A stretch of 64,000 bases of DNA, from assembly GCF_020564625.1 (NCBI RefSeq), contig NZ_JAJBZT010000011.1, forward strand, positions 1-64,000, written 5' to 3'. The stretch comes from Leeia speluncae. GTDB taxonomy: Bacteria; Pseudomonadota; Gammaproteobacteria; Burkholderiales; Leeiaceae. This document shows positions 8,853 to 18,670 of the stretch, piece after piece (position 1 is the stretch's first letter; each line of letters opens with the position of its first letter). The notes beneath the pieces were generated by a model that did not search any database, was not told the DNA's origin, and saw only the letters and a program-made list of their open reading frames with translations. The position numbers and the translations under genes are program-made.

Positions 8853-10463
8853 ATGAACTCTGTACCAACTATCCCATATCCTAAAAATGACCCGGAACTT
8901 TCTTTCAAAGAAGGCCTACCACAAACGGTAAAGCTGAAAGAACAGTTAGCCAATACAACGGTTGTCGATATCCCTGCCGTGATTGGTGGCGTGAAATACT
9001 TCTCTGAAGACATCATCGAGGTTCGCCCTCCGCATGATCAGAATCGCGTGATTGCACGTATTCATCGCCCTAACAAAGAGATGATCGAAAAAGGGATCGC
9101 TGCATGTGCAGATGCTTCTAAAGAATGGGCAAACACATCATTTGCTGATAAAGCTGCCATTATGAATCGCGCAGCTGAAATCATCGACAAGAAAAAGCGT
9201 ATTGAAATTGCTGCGGCAACCATGTTGGGCCAAAGTAAAACCATCGACCAGGCAGACCCAGATAGCGGTAATGAACTGATCGATTTCTTACGCTTTAATG
9301 CGTACAACGCACAGCGCGTATATGCAGATCAGCCACTAACAGTGCCAACCGCATTAAACCGTATCGACTGGCGCCCGCTAGAAGGTTTCGTGTATGCAAT
9401 CTCTCCATTTAACTTCACTGCTATTGGCGCGAACCTAACAACTGCTCCGGCCATGATGGGTAACACCGTATTGTGGAAACCAGCAGAGAAGGCCTCTCTT
9501 GCTAACTACATTTTCTATCAAGCACTAGAAGAAGCTGGTCTACCACCTGGCGTGATCAACTTTATGCCTGGTAAAGCAAGTGAAGTGTCTGCTGCAGCAT
9601 TAGGCTCTAAAGATTTGGCTGGTATTCACTTTACTGGCTCATCTGAAGTGTTCCAAGGCTTGTGGAAAGGTGTTGCGGAAAACCTATCTCGCTTCAAGAG
9701 CATTCCTCGTATTGTTGGCGAAACCGGCGGTAAAGACTTTGTCCTTGCTCACGCTTCTGCTGATGCTGATGTTGTTGCTATCTCTCTCGTTCGTGGCGCT
9801 TTTGAATATCAAGGTCAGAAATGTAGCGCGGCATCTCGTGCTTATGTTTCTGAATCGCTATGGCCAGCAGTGAAAGAAAAAATGCAGGCAATGTTGGCCA
9901 CACTAAAAGTGGGCGATGTTGCAGACCTATCAACTTTCATGGGCGCGGTGATTAGCAAAGAATCTCACGAAAAGCTGACTGCACGTATCCAGAGCGCAAA
10001 AGACGATCGCGAATGCAAGATTGTTTATGGCGGTAAAACATGGAAAGAGCCCGGCTTTTTCGTTGAACCAACAGTCATCGAAGTCAGCAATCCAAAGCAC
10101 AACCTCATGGAAGAAGAGCTATTTGGCCCAGTGCTCACCGTGTATGTCTTTAAAGACGAAGCATGGGATGACGTATTGCAACTAGTAGATAGCACTAGCC
10201 CATATTCATTGACTGGTTCTATTTTCTGCACCGATCGCTACAAGCTGGTGCAAGCAGAAAAAGCGCTAGTAAATTCAGCCGGCAACCTCTACATCAACGA
10301 CAAGCCAACCGGCGCCATGATTGGCCAACAACCATTTGGCGGTACTCGTGCAAGTGGTACGAATGACAAGGCTGGCTACTGGCTGAACCTAATGCGTTGG
10401 GTGTCTCCACGTACCGTAAAAGAGTCTTATTTTGTCGATCCAAACTGGGTTTTTGGTCAATAA
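8853..10463 (+). CDS. pruA: L-glutamate gamma-semialdehyde (1-pyrroline-5-carboxylate) dehydrogenase, stand-alone
   Basis: A 536-residue aldehyde dehydrogenase of the ALDH4A1/PruA type that oxidises glutamate semialdehyde to glutamate with NAD+. Catalytic residues are all present: oxyanion Asn N187, general base E290 in GETGGKD and nucleophile C324 in GQKCSAASR; the Glu-Cys spacing of 34 is that of the family. The ATG at 8853 has GGAG five bases upstream. It leads an operon with an ABC transporter and putA. Its presence makes sense because the dehydrogenase domain of the PutA encoded downstream has lost these residues. Confidence 0.95.
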   Translation: MNSVPTIPYPKNDPELSFKEGLPQTVKLKEQLANTTVVDIPAVIGGVKYFSEDIIEVRPPHDQNRVIARIHRPNKEMIEKGIAACADASKEWANTSFADKAAIMNRAAEIIDKKKRIEIAAATMLGQSKTIDQADPDSGNELIDFLRFNAYNAQRVYADQPLTVPTALNRIDWRPLEGFVYAISPFNFTAIGANLTTAPAMMGNTVLWKPAEKASLANYIFYQALEEAGLPPGVINFMPGKASEVSAAALGSKDLAGIHFTGSSEVFQGLWKGVAENLSRFKSIPRIVGETGGKDFVLAHASADADVVAISLVRGAFEYQGQKCSAASRAYVSESLWPAVKEKMQAMLATLKVGDVADLSTFMGAVISKESHEKLTARIQSAKDDRECKIVYGGKTWKEPGFFVEPTVIEVSNPKHNLMEEELFGPVLTVYVFKDEAWDDVLQLVDSTSPYSLTGSIFCTDRYKLVQAEKALVNSAGNLYINDKPTGAMIGQQPFGGTRASGTNDKAGYWLNLMRWVSPRTVKESYFVDPNWVFGQ

Positions 10464-10478
10464 CTAGTAGGTACAGAA

Positions 10479-11555
10479 ATGACTAATATCGTCTCGTTCA
10501 AAAGTGTCCAGAAGACATACGACGGAGAAACTCTCGTTGTAAAAAATCTGAATCTGGACATTAAACGAGGGGAATTTCTCACCATGCTTGGCCCTTCGGG
10601 GTCTGGCAAAACCACTTGTTTGATGATGTTGGCGGGATTCGAGACCGCCACTCATGGTGAGATCCTCTTGGAAAATCGGCCAATTAACAGAATCCCACCA
10701 GAAAAACGCAATATCGGGATGGTGTTTCAGAGCTATGCGCTATTTCCACATATGTCGATTGCCGAAAACTTAGCGTTTCCACTCAAGCTAAGAAAAGTTT
10801 CTAAATCCGACATCGACAGCAAGGTTAAGCGTGCACTAGCGATGGTCAATATGGACCGTTTTGCTTCTCGTATGCCAGGCCAACTCTCTGGTGGCCAGCA
10901 GCAGCGTATTGCGGTTGCTCGTGCATTGGTGTTTGAACCATCGATTGTGTTGATGGACGAGCCATTAGGTGCGCTAGACAAGCAACTACGTGAACAACTG
11001 CAGTTTGAAATTAAGCGTATTCACGAAGAAAGCGGCCTGACAGTAGTGTATGTCACCCACGATCAGAGTGAAGCGATGACCATGTCAGATCGCATTGCGG
11101 TCTTTAACAATGGTGTTATTCAACAGTTAGCAACGCCAGCGAAGTTATATGACTCACCTGAAAATGCATTTGTCGCCAATTTCATTGGTGAGAATAACGA
11201 CATTACTGGGGTTGTTCGCCGTATTGAGTCAGGAAATTGCATCGTAGATTTAGATGGCCACGGACAAATCCATACAGGCAATTTTTCTAGTGTCTCAACA
11301 AATGAAAAAGTCTCTATTTCTGTTCGACCTGAAAAGGTGTTGATTGGATCAGATATGGGGTCTGTTTCAAATCGTTTTACTGCAAAAGTCACGGATCTTA
11401 TTTATTACGGAGATCACACACGCGTCATTATGAATGCATGTGGAAAAGATGGCTTTGTAGCAAAAATTGCCAATAACGGTAACCCAATTAATTTCGGAAT
11501 TGGCAGTTCAATTGAAGTAGGTTGGTCGGTTGATGGTTGTTGTGCTTTGAAGTAG
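10479..11555 (+). CDS. ABC transporter ATP-binding protein, PotA-like
   Basis: A 358-residue ATPase of the spermidine/putrescine (PotA) type. Walker [10 protein letters not shown] lies at residues 38-46, the LSGGQ signature at 136-140, Walker B ending in D160-E161, and a C-terminal TOBE-like regulatory domain from about 240. It energises the two permeases encoded downstream. Location in an operon with pruA and putA suggests import of proline, a proline derivative or another amino acid or amine, rather than polyamine as such; the substrate is not determined by sequence. Confidence 0.92.
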   Translation: MTNIVSFKSVQKTYDGETLVVKNLNLDIKRGEFLTMLGPSGSGKTTCLMMLAGFETATHGEILLENRPINRIPPEKRNIGMVFQSYALFPHMSIAENLAFPLKLRKVSKSDIDSKVKRALAMVNMDRFASRMPGQLSGGQQQRIAVARALVFEPSIVLMDEPLGALDKQLREQLQFEIKRIHEESGLTVVYVTHDQSEAMTMSDRIAVFNNGVIQQLATPAKLYDSPENAFVANFIGENNDITGVVRRIESGNCIVDLDGHGQIHTGNFSSVSTNEKVSISVRPEKVLIGSDMGSVSNRFTAKVTDLIYYGDHTRVIMNACGKDGFVAKIANNGNPINFGIGSSIEVGWSVDGCCALK

Positions 11556-11580
11556 TTATTTACTTGATAGAGGAAGAGTC

Positions 11581-11721
11581 ATGAAAAATAGCGGCTTAGA
11601 AAAATTCTTGCCAACTGTATCTGACAATCAAAAAAGTACTTTAAAGGTTGATCCTCTTTTCTGGGCTGACAATGCAGGCGCACTGAATCAGAAATTTGCG
11701 GTTTGGCTTGGTCGTAAGTAA
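11581..11721 (+). pseudogene. 46-codon stump of a PotD-like periplasmic binding protein
   Basis: A short open frame with a good ribosome site (GAGGAAGAG) whose last ~37 residues match the C-terminus of the full-length binding protein encoded at 24825-25895: both end FAVWLGRK preceded by ADN-x-x-ALNQK, and share LPT and NQK further up. The bases around the start (GAGTCATGAAA) are the same in the two genes. The simplest reading is an in-frame internal deletion that removed the signal peptide and most of the mature domain but kept the start and stop. It lies between the ATPase and permease genes, where a binding-protein gene is usual. A translated 46-residue peptide could still serve translational coupling. 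Confidence 0.8.
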
Positions 11722-11744
11722 TTAAATACTAATTGAGGGGGGCG

Positions 11745-13028
11745 GTGCCTACCGCAAAACTGATGAAGATGATTGATAGTCCATTAGCAGAAAAATTATA
11801 TGCATCAGAAGCTAAAGTGCTTAAGAGGAACCTACGTAGATCTGAGCGCTTTGGATTGCTTAGGGCACTGCTTCTTATTTTTCCATTGTTTGTCTTTTTA
11901 TTACTGACCTTCATTCTTCCGATTGGCAGTTTATTAATGAAGTCGGTGACCGATGATGTAATTCCGACCGAGTGGCCAGCACTAACGCAATCGCTTGGCG
12001 CATGGGAACCCGCTAAAAAGCAATTGCCAGACAACCAGACCTATCTGAATCTGGTGGCTGACATGAAAAAGTCAGTGGATAACGATGGGAATAGCCGTGT
12101 AGCTAGTCGGCTTAACTTCCAGCAATCTGGCATGCGTTCATTAATCATGAAAACGGCTAGACATTTAGATAGTTTAGACCTGACTAACCCCAAACAAGCG
12201 TTGATCGATACCGATGAACGCTGGGGACAAGTCGGCACTTGGACCATTATCAAGTTTTCATCTCGTAGCCTAACGTTTGATTATTTCTTAAATGCGTTTG
12301 ATTACTCAAGAGATGAATTTGGCAACGTGGTTCACAACGCACCTGCTGACAGTCTTTATCAAGATGTCTTTGTTCGTACCATTGTAGTGAGTTTAACCGT
12401 TGCTGTGTTGTGTGTGCTTATTGCTTACCCTGTGGCTTCATTTTTAGCCGCATTGCCAAGCAAATACAGTAATCCACTCATGATCTTGGTGTTATTACCG
12501 TTCTGGACTTCGTTCCTTGTACGAACCACCGCTTGGATTGTGATGCTTCAAACCAACGGGCCAATTAACCAGTTCTTACTGGAATTAAGTCTCATCGCCA
12601 AGCCACTAGAGCTGATCTACAACCGTTTTTCAGTACTAGTTTCGATGACTCATATCTTACTACCCTACTCTATTTTGTCGCTCTATAGCGTGATGAAGGG
12701 TATTTCGCCGGTGTATGTGAAAGCTGCTCGTTCACTTGGCGCGGGCCCTATTAAAGCATTTTTTAATGCGTACTTTCCTCAGACCCTACCAGGGGTGGTT
12801 GCTGCAGGTATTTTGAGCTTTATCTTATCGATTGGTTATTACATTACGCCAGCCCTCGTCGGTGGTGCGGATGATCAATTAGCCAGTTATTACATCGCTA
12901 ACCACGTCAATACAACACTGAATTGGGGCTTAGCTAGTGCACTTTCTGTACTGCTACTAGGTGGGGTGATGGTGCTTTATATCGTCTTTGTCCGCATGAC
13001 TGGCGGCAAGGGCCTGAAACTAGGATAA
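11745..13028 (+). CDS. ABC transporter permease, PotB-like, with long periplasmic insertion
   Basis: About 427 residues, longer than the usual 290-310 of PotB. A first membrane helix near residues 45-65 is followed by a hydrophilic stretch of roughly 140 residues, probably periplasmic, and then by the remaining helices. The EAA-type loop (ARSLGAGPIKAFFNAYFPQ) near residue 330 contacts the ATPase. I prefer the GTG at 11745 because a GAGGGG ribosome site sits about four bases before it; ATG codons at 11763 and 11769 are alternatives. Pairs with the permease encoded 4 bases downstream. Confidence 0.87.
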   Translation: MPTAKLMKMIDSPLAEKLYASEAKVLKRNLRRSERFGLLRALLLIFPLFVFLLLTFILPIGSLLMKSVTDDVIPTEWPALTQSLGAWEPAKKQLPDNQTYLNLVADMKKSVDNDGNSRVASRLNFQQSGMRSLIMKTARHLDSLDLTNPKQALIDTDERWGQVGTWTIIKFSSRSLTFDYFLNAFDYSRDEFGNVVHNAPADSLYQDVFVRTIVVSLTVAVLCVLIAYPVASFLAALPSKYSNPLMILVLLPFWTSFLVRTTAWIVMLQTNGPINQFLLELSLIAKPLELIYNRFSVLVSMTHILLPYSILSLYSVMKGISPVYVKAARSLGAGPIKAFFNAYFPQTLPGVVAAGILSFILSIGYYITPALVGGADDQLASYYIANHVNTTLNWGLASALSVLLLGGVMVLYIVFVRMTGGKGLKLG

Positions 13029-13032
13029 GAAC

Positions 13033-13863
13033 ATGATGAATTTTCCTGCGTATACAAATTTCTGGGGAAAGCTAGCCAAGTACCTACACGTTATCTATGC
13101 CTTGTTGGTGTTGGTATTTTTGATTATCCCCATTATTGCGATTATTCCTTTGTCGTTTAATTCGGAGCCGTATTTTACCTATCCAATGCCTGGGTTTAGT
13201 TTGAAATGGTATGAAGCATTTTTTACCAGCCCAATTTGGATTGACTCACTAAAAAATACGCTGATCGTTGGCGTTATTTCAACCTTGATTGCCACGGTAC
13301 TGGGGATTATGGCTTCTTTAGGTTTAATGCACCCAAGGCTACAGCGCCTCGCATGGCTTAAAGGGGTGCTGATGTCCCCAATGATTGTTCCACTCATCAT
13401 TACAGCAGTTGGGGTCTACTTCGCCTTTAGTCCAATTGGGCTATCAAATAGCTTAACTGGCTTGATCTTAGCGCATGCGGCATTAGGTGTTCCGTTTGTG
13501 ATTGTGACCGTTACCGCGACGTTAGCTGGTTTTAACGAGACGTTATCTCGTGCTGGCCGGATTTTAGGGGCTACACCACTCCAGTGTTTCTTCAAAGTGA
13601 AATTACCTTTGATTGCTCCTGGGGTAATTTCTGGCGCACTGTTTGCCTTTGCCACCTCGTTTGATGAAATCGTTGTAGCGATCTTCTTAACGAGTGCAGA
13701 TCAACGCACGGTACCACGCCAGATGTGGTCTGGTATCCGTGAGCAACTTAGCCCGACGATTCTTGCAGTAGCGACCATCTTGATTGTGATGTCGACCATT
13801 ATGTTGATCACCCTAGAGCTACTCAGAAGACGTACCGAACGAATCAGAACCGGCAGCCTGTAA
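13033..13863 (+). CDS. ABC transporter permease, PotC-like
   Basis: A 276-residue inner-membrane permease with six predicted helices and the cytoplasmic EAA loop (AGRILGATPLQCFFKVKLPLI) near residues 173-193. It should form a heterodimer with the preceding permease. Second ATG three bases downstream is an equally good start. The gene is packed between its partner permease and putA, so the transporter and the catabolic enzymes are co-transcribed. Confidence 0.92.
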   Translation: MMNFPAYTNFWGKLAKYLHVIYALLVLVFLIIPIIAIIPLSFNSEPYFTYPMPGFSLKWYEAFFTSPIWIDSLKNTLIVGVISTLIATVLGIMASLGLMHPRLQRLAWLKGVLMSPMIVPLIITAVGVYFAFSPIGLSNSLTGLILAHAALGVPFVIVTVTATLAGFNETLSRAGRILGATPLQCFFKVKLPLIAPGVISGALFAFATSFDEIVVAIFLTSADQRTVPRQMWSGIREQLSPTILAVATILIVMSTIMLITLELLRRRTERIRTGSL

Positions 13864-13880
13864 TTGATTAAGGATTGATG

Positions 13881-16800
13881 ATGACTATTTCTGCAATGAG
13901 CAACGGCGCCGAGCTTGGTTTGCTCAAAGGTAAAATTGCTTTCGATAATGCTCAAGAAGAAGAGCTGATTATTAATCGTTTAATGAAAGAAGCAGAATTT
14001 TCTGCTGATGAAATTACCGATATTCAACTATTAGCAACAAAGCTGGCAGAGGGTGTGCGGGATGCTCGTACGACTGCTGGTGGCATTGATTTGCTGACAC
14101 AAGAATTCTCGCTAGATAGCAAGGAAGGGATTGCGCTGATGTGTCTAGCGGAAGCAATGTTGCGCATCCCTGATACGGCGACGCGCAATAAGCTGATCCG
14201 CGACAAGATTGTTGATAACGACTGGAAATCCCATCTAGGCAAATCGCCATCACTGTTTGTCAACGCGACCGCATGGGGCCTATTGGTTACCGGCAAATTG
14301 CTTAAGAAAAATGACCACGCTAAATTAGCTGAAGCGCTGACTAGTGTGATTCGCAAAGGTGGAGAAGCGGCAGTACGTGCCGGTGTGGCTTACGCGATGA
14401 AGCTATTGGGTAACCAGTTTGTGACTGGTCAATCCATCGAAGAAGCCATTAAAGTGGCTAGCAAACGCGAAGAGCGTGGCTACAAGTATTCTTACGATAT
14501 GCTGGGTGAAGCTGCCCTAACGGTAGAAGATGCAGACCGTTATTTCCGTGATTACTACCACGCTATCGAAGAAATCGGTAAAGCGGGTGGTGGTCAAGGC
14601 CCGATTGAAGGCCCTGGGGTATCCGTCAAAATTTCTGGCTTGCATCCACGCTATGAAGTAATGCAGCACGAGCGCGTCATTGAAGAAATGTACCCTAAGC
14701 TGCTTCAACTCGCGCAGTTAGCAAAGCAATTTGATATTGGCTTTCACCTAGATCAAGAAGAAGTGGCTCGTTTTGATCTGACCCTAGAGATGCTAGAACG
14801 CTTAGCCAATGAACCAAGCCTTGCAGGTTGGAATGGCTTGGGGATTTCTTTACAGGCGTACCACAAGCGTGGTCGCGCAGTGGTTGATTTTATCATTGCA
14901 TTGGCGCGTGCTTCTAAACGCAAAATCTTAGTTCGCTTGGTGAAAGGCGCTTACTGGGATTCTGAGATCAAACGCTGCCAAAGCGAAGGATCCGTAAACT
15001 ACCCCGTGTTTACCCGCAAAGTACACTCTGATGTGAGCTATGTTGCTTGTGCCCGTGAGTTATTAAAGGCGCAAGATGCGGTCTTTCCTCAATTTGCTAC
15101 ACACAATGCGTTTAGTATTGCTGCCGTATTCAGATTAGGCGCAGGTAATCAGTTTGAATTCCAATGCTTACATGGCATGGGCGAGAGCGTTTACGACCAA
15201 GTGGTTGGTAAAGATAAACTGGGCAAAGCTTGCCGTATTTATGCGCCAGTTGGTCCGCATGAAACATTGCTTGCCTACTTGGTTCGCCGCTTATTAGAAA
15301 ACGGTGCAAACTCCTCATTCGTTAACCAGATTGTTGATCCTGCAGTCTCTATTGCCGAGATCGTTGCTGATCCAGTTGAAAAAGCAAAACGTACTAAAGG
15401 GTACTCACATCCTAAAATTGTGATGCCGCCGAATATTTTGCCGGGGCGCAAAAATGCGAACCCGCTTAATTTTGATTCTCCAGAATTTAGCGATGCATTT
15501 AGCAAACTAGCATCTGGAAAACGTTGCTTCAATTTTTGTGGTGAAGGTTCTGCTGCGAGTACTGTTGCTTTCAAAGCACCCAATTCGCTACAAAATATCG
15601 CTTATGAAGTGGATATCCCTTCCGCTGAGATTAGCCTTAGCCAATTGAATCAGTTTGTTAGCGAAACCAGTGTCGAAAAATTATCGTTAACGACAAAATC
15701 TGAAATTATTCGCCGATTAGCTGATGCGATTGAATTAACACCAGAAGTGCTAGGTAGCATTCTTGTTCATGATTTTGGCCGTACCTTAGCAGATGCTGCT
15801 ATCGAGGTAAGAGAAGTTATCAATGTAATGCGCTTGCATGCGACACAAGCCGCCACTGACCAACAGTTGGTTACGCAAGTCTCTAAAGAGGCAGTGAGTG
15901 TGGTTTGGGCTTCTTTATCAGAAGCAGGATCATTATTTTCAGATCTTAGCCGTGCCTTCCTCACCAATGCAAAAGTGGCTTTATTGACAACGCCACAGTT
16001 AGTGCCGCTGGTAGACTATATCAATACCGCACTAATTGCGCTTTCGGCTGAAACGAAAAGCTTAGTGAATGTCGTTTGCATTCCTCGTGAAGGTCTAGCT
16101 TCAATCGTGCCAACTTTACGTGCAGACCGTGTAATTGTGAATGCCACAGATTTAGCTAGCTTAAATGCAATCAACGAATCGCTCAAACAAAGCCAAGGCC
16201 CAAGTCTAATTCAAAGTTTGATGACTAGCGCTAATGCAATGATTGTCGATAGCACGGCACTACCAGAGCAGGTGATTTCAGATGTGATGGTTTCGGCTTA
16301 CGACTTTTCTGGTCAGCATGCCAATGCTTTGAAACTACTATGTATTCAGTCTGAGACAGCCGATAGCATTATTGCTATGCTGAGCAGCATGTTAAATGAG
16401 CGGACGATTGGTGCTTCAAACCAAGTGTCTACAGACATTGGTCCTGTCAGCGACCCGCAGACAGTTGTTGAATATGATGCGTATATTGATCATCTTAAAA
16501 AACGTCGCTTTAACGTATACCAAGCTAAAAGATACGACGCAGCTAAGTTAACAGGTTATTTCTGCAATCCAGCGATTGTAGACCTTGGCAGCATAAATGA
16601 TCTGAAACAGGCCAATCTTAATTTGCGTGCGCCAATCGTACATGTTGTGCGCTGGCAATCAGAACAGTTAAACGAACTGCTTGATGTACTGAATCAGTCA
16701 CTCAACGTGAATAGCATCTGTATTCATACGCGGATTAATGAAACGGTTGGGCAAATTTTATCTCGTTCAACGGCTGCATCCGTCTTTGTTAACCGGAATA

Positions 16801-17612
16801 TTTCTCGTCGTGTTTCTGGTATGCAATTAAGTGGCACCGCTGGCAAACATAGTACCGGACCAAGCTACAACGGACCATTCGCGCTCTCTTCATTCGGACA
16901 GTTCCAACACTCAGAATGGGTAACTGACTCGTGTTTTCAGCGACCTACCATCATGAATAATGATAAATATTATGAAATGCCTCATGTGGATGAGAATGCA
17001 AAACTCACACCTAAGTTAACAAAGCTATTAGAAAATGCTGAGTCGCGTAAAGCTCGTTTAAATGACCTTTACCAGTTCTCCTTAAAGTACATTGGTTTTA
17101 ACAATGTCTATCGCCAGTACTTATCCCAATTGATTGCAAGGCTATATCACTTTGTTGATAGCTCAACCCCAATTGCGCTTCCTTCCTTAACCGGTGAAGA
17201 AAATACACTGGAATTTATGCCAAAAGGCAAGGTCTTGGTAATGAGCGGCAATGAAGCCAGTCAGATGGGGCTGATTCTTAGTGCCTTTGCATTTGGTAAT
17301 AAAGTCTTTGTTAAGAAGGGGTCTCTCTCTGAGGCGGTTGCCGCTGTACTCAAGTCATCTGACATTGTCTTGCTGGATCAATTGAATGAAACATCGGTGA
17401 ACTTTGCAGAAATAGATTCTGCATTGATGATTGCTGGTGAACAAACAGATAGTGGGTTAGTCAGCCGACTTCGGATTGCTGGGTGCCCTGTGTTTGAATG
17501 TAGCCAAGACACCTTTAGTGTTCATCCATTTGTCAAAGAACGGGTGGTATCTATTAATGCGAGTGCTTCTGGTGGCAATACGCAATTGATGATCTTGTCT
17601 GAAACACCATAA
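13881..17612 (+). CDS. putA: Type B PutA: active-looking proline dehydrogenase, degenerate P5C dehydrogenase domain
   Basis: About 1243 residues. The N-terminal half is a complete FAD proline dehydrogenase barrel (GPGVSVKISGLHPRYE near 247-262, VRLVKGAYWD near 353-362, and RRLLENGAN near 467-475). No ribbon-helix-helix domain precedes it, and a C-terminal ALDH-like domain follows from about 1110, as in type B PutAs. The central ALDH domain is degenerate: the general-base Glu is L780, the nucleophile Cys is A814 (GQHANALK), no Asn remains in 674-686, and the FTGS and EVFGP motifs are missing. A 34-residue spacing between the two lost sites confirms the register. It should oxidise proline to P5C only. 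ATG 13881 follows AAGGA by six bases. Confidence 0.93.
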   Translation: MTISAMSNGAELGLLKGKIAFDNAQEEELIINRLMKEAEFSADEITDIQLLATKLAEGVRDARTTAGGIDLLTQEFSLDSKEGIALMCLAEAMLRIPDTATRNKLIRDKIVDNDWKSHLGKSPSLFVNATAWGLLVTGKLLKKNDHAKLAEALTSVIRKGGEAAVRAGVAYAMKLLGNQFVTGQSIEEAIKVASKREERGYKYSYDMLGEAALTVEDADRYFRDYYHAIEEIGKAGGGQGPIEGPGVSVKISGLHPRYEVMQHERVIEEMYPKLLQLAQLAKQFDIGFHLDQEEVARFDLTLEMLERLANEPSLAGWNGLGISLQAYHKRGRAVVDFIIALARASKRKILVRLVKGAYWDSEIKRCQSEGSVNYPVFTRKVHSDVSYVACARELLKAQDAVFPQFATHNAFSIAAVFRLGAGNQFEFQCLHGMGESVYDQVVGKDKLGKACRIYAPVGPHETLLAYLVRRLLENGANSSFVNQIVDPAVSIAEIVADPVEKAKRTKGYSHPKIVMPPNILPGRKNANPLNFDSPEFSDAFSKLASGKRCFNFCGEGSAASTVAFKAPNSLQNIAYEVDIPSAEISLSQLNQFVSETSVEKLSLTTKSEIIRRLADAIELTPEVLGSILVHDFGRTLADAAIEVREVINVMRLHATQAATDQQLVTQVSKEAVSVVWASLSEAGSLFSDLSRAFLTNAKVALLTTPQLVPLVDYINTALIALSAETKSLVNVVCIPREGLASIVPTLRADRVIVNATDLASLNAINESLKQSQGPSLIQSLMTSANAMIVDSTALPEQVISDVMVSAYDFSGQHANALKLLCIQSETADSIIAMLSSMLNERTIGASNQVSTDIGPVSDPQTVVEYDAYIDHLKKRRFNVYQAKRYDAAKLTGYFCNPAIVDLGSINDLKQANLNLRAPIVHVVRWQSEQLNELLDVLNQSLNVNSICIHTRINETVGQILSRSTAASVFVNRNISRRVSGMQLSGTAGKHSTGPSYNGPFALSSFGQFQHSEWVTDSCFQRPTIMNNDKYYEMPHVDENAKLTPKLTKLLENAESRKARLNDLYQFSLKYIGFNNVYRQYLSQLIARLYHFVDSSTPIALPSLTGEENTLEFMPKGKVLVMSGNEASQMGLILSAFAFGNKVFVKKGSLSEAVAAVLKSSDIVLLDQLNETSVNFAEIDSALMIAGEQTDSGLVSRLRIAGCPVFECSQDTFSVHPFVKERVVSINASASGGNTQLMILSETP

Positions 17613-17650
17613 AAAAGTAAGAGCCATGCAATGCATGGCTCTTACTTTTC
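17613..17650 (+). terminator. Strong Rho-independent terminator of the proline operon
   Basis: A perfect 17-bp stem (17613-17629 with 17633-17649) closed by a three-base loop and ending in TTTT. It starts one base after the putA stop codon and isolates the operon from the lysR gene that follows. Confidence 0.93.
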
Positions 17651-17689
17651 TCTATCAGACCAATTCCCCCATATTAAAGGCCGCGTTAT

Positions 17690-18670
17690 ATGAACATCTG
17701 CCCTCCTCTAGATTTATTGCAGACGTGGGTGACTGTGGTTGAATTAGAGTCTGTATCAAAGGCGGCAGTACAGCTGCGTGTCTCGCAAGCAGCGGTATCT
17801 CAACATGTTAGATCATTAGAAGAAGTGATTGGCGTTGCATTATTAGATCGCTCTTTCCGCCCTGCTCGTCCTACGCCTGCCGGTATGCGCTTGTATCAAG
17901 ATGCTGGATTGTTGATTGAGCATGCCAGTCAATTAATTAGCAATGCAAGAAATGTCATGCGGGCAAAGGGAACCACCGTCAAAATAGGCTGTGTCGATTC
18001 TTTTGCCGCCACCATTGGCCCTCAGTTGGTGAAAGGGCTGTCTAATTCATCGCTCAAAATTACCTTATGGACGGGTATTACCCCCGTTTTGGATGAGCAG
18101 ATGAATAACCGTATGTTAGACGTGGCGATTACTACAGAAGGCTCAACGAAACGCGCGGGTATTAGCCGACAAAAACTGCTGACAGAATCGTATTTTGCTG
18201 TTTTTCCAAAAGATTTTCCTTTGCAGCCAGTAGAGAATCTGATTCAGTTATCCCACCGATTGCAGTTTATCCGCTATAGCGCACGCTCTGTGATTGGCGC
18301 ACAAGTGCAAGCCTACTTAGACGGTTTAGGGGTAGAAATTGAACGCAATTTTGAATTTGATGCTACTGACCCCCTACTTAGTCTCGTTGCTGCAGGGTTG
18401 GGCTGGGCAATTACTACCCCGCTTTGTCTGTGGCAATCCAGACATCACTTAGAGAATGTAACGGTGATTCCTCTTAGTAGAATTCGTTCTCTGGGTAAAC
18501 CCTGCCCTCCGCTTGAACGTAGCTTTTATATGCTTTGGCGAAAAGAAGAACTTCAAAAAATCCCTAGTTATGTAAAAGAAATTGTCTCTGAAGTTGCTGC
18601 TAGACAATTAACAAAAGAGATTGCTAGCACTTTAGGATTAGATGCTGATTCCATTTTTACATTTGATTAA
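17690..18670 (+). CDS. LysR family transcriptional regulator, copy 1
   Basis: A 326-residue LysR regulator: winged helix-turn-helix in residues 8-65 (SKAAVQLRVSQAAVSQHVRSLE) and a periplasmic-binding-like effector domain from about 95. It is nearly identical in most positions to the LysR encoded at 20060-21040, with the same unusual opening PPLDLLQTWVTVVELESVS. It sits right after the putA terminator and upstream of an Ldh-family gene in the same direction. Control of putA or of the intervening gene is plausible but unproven. Confidence 0.9.
   Translation: MNICPPLDLLQTWVTVVELESVSKAAVQLRVSQAAVSQHVRSLEEVIGVALLDRSFRPARPTPAGMRLYQDAGLLIEHASQLISNARNVMRAKGTTVKIGCVDSFAATIGPQLVKGLSNSSLKITLWTGITPVLDEQMNNRMLDVAITTEGSTKRAGISRQKLLTESYFAVFPKDFPLQPVENLIQLSHRLQFIRYSARSVIGAQVQAYLDGLGVEIERNFEFDATDPLLSLVAAGLGWAITTPLCLWQSRHHLENVTVIPLSRIRSLGKPCPPLERSFYMLWRKEELQKIPSYVKEIVSEVAARQLTKEIASTLGLDADSIFTFD

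Noticed and set aside
13881-17612. Frameshift as explanation of the dead ALDH domain in PutA
   Set aside because: The reading frame is continuous, landmarks on both sides of each lost motif stay in register, and the 34-residue spacing of the two lost catalytic positions is kept, so substitution rather than frameshift is the cause.
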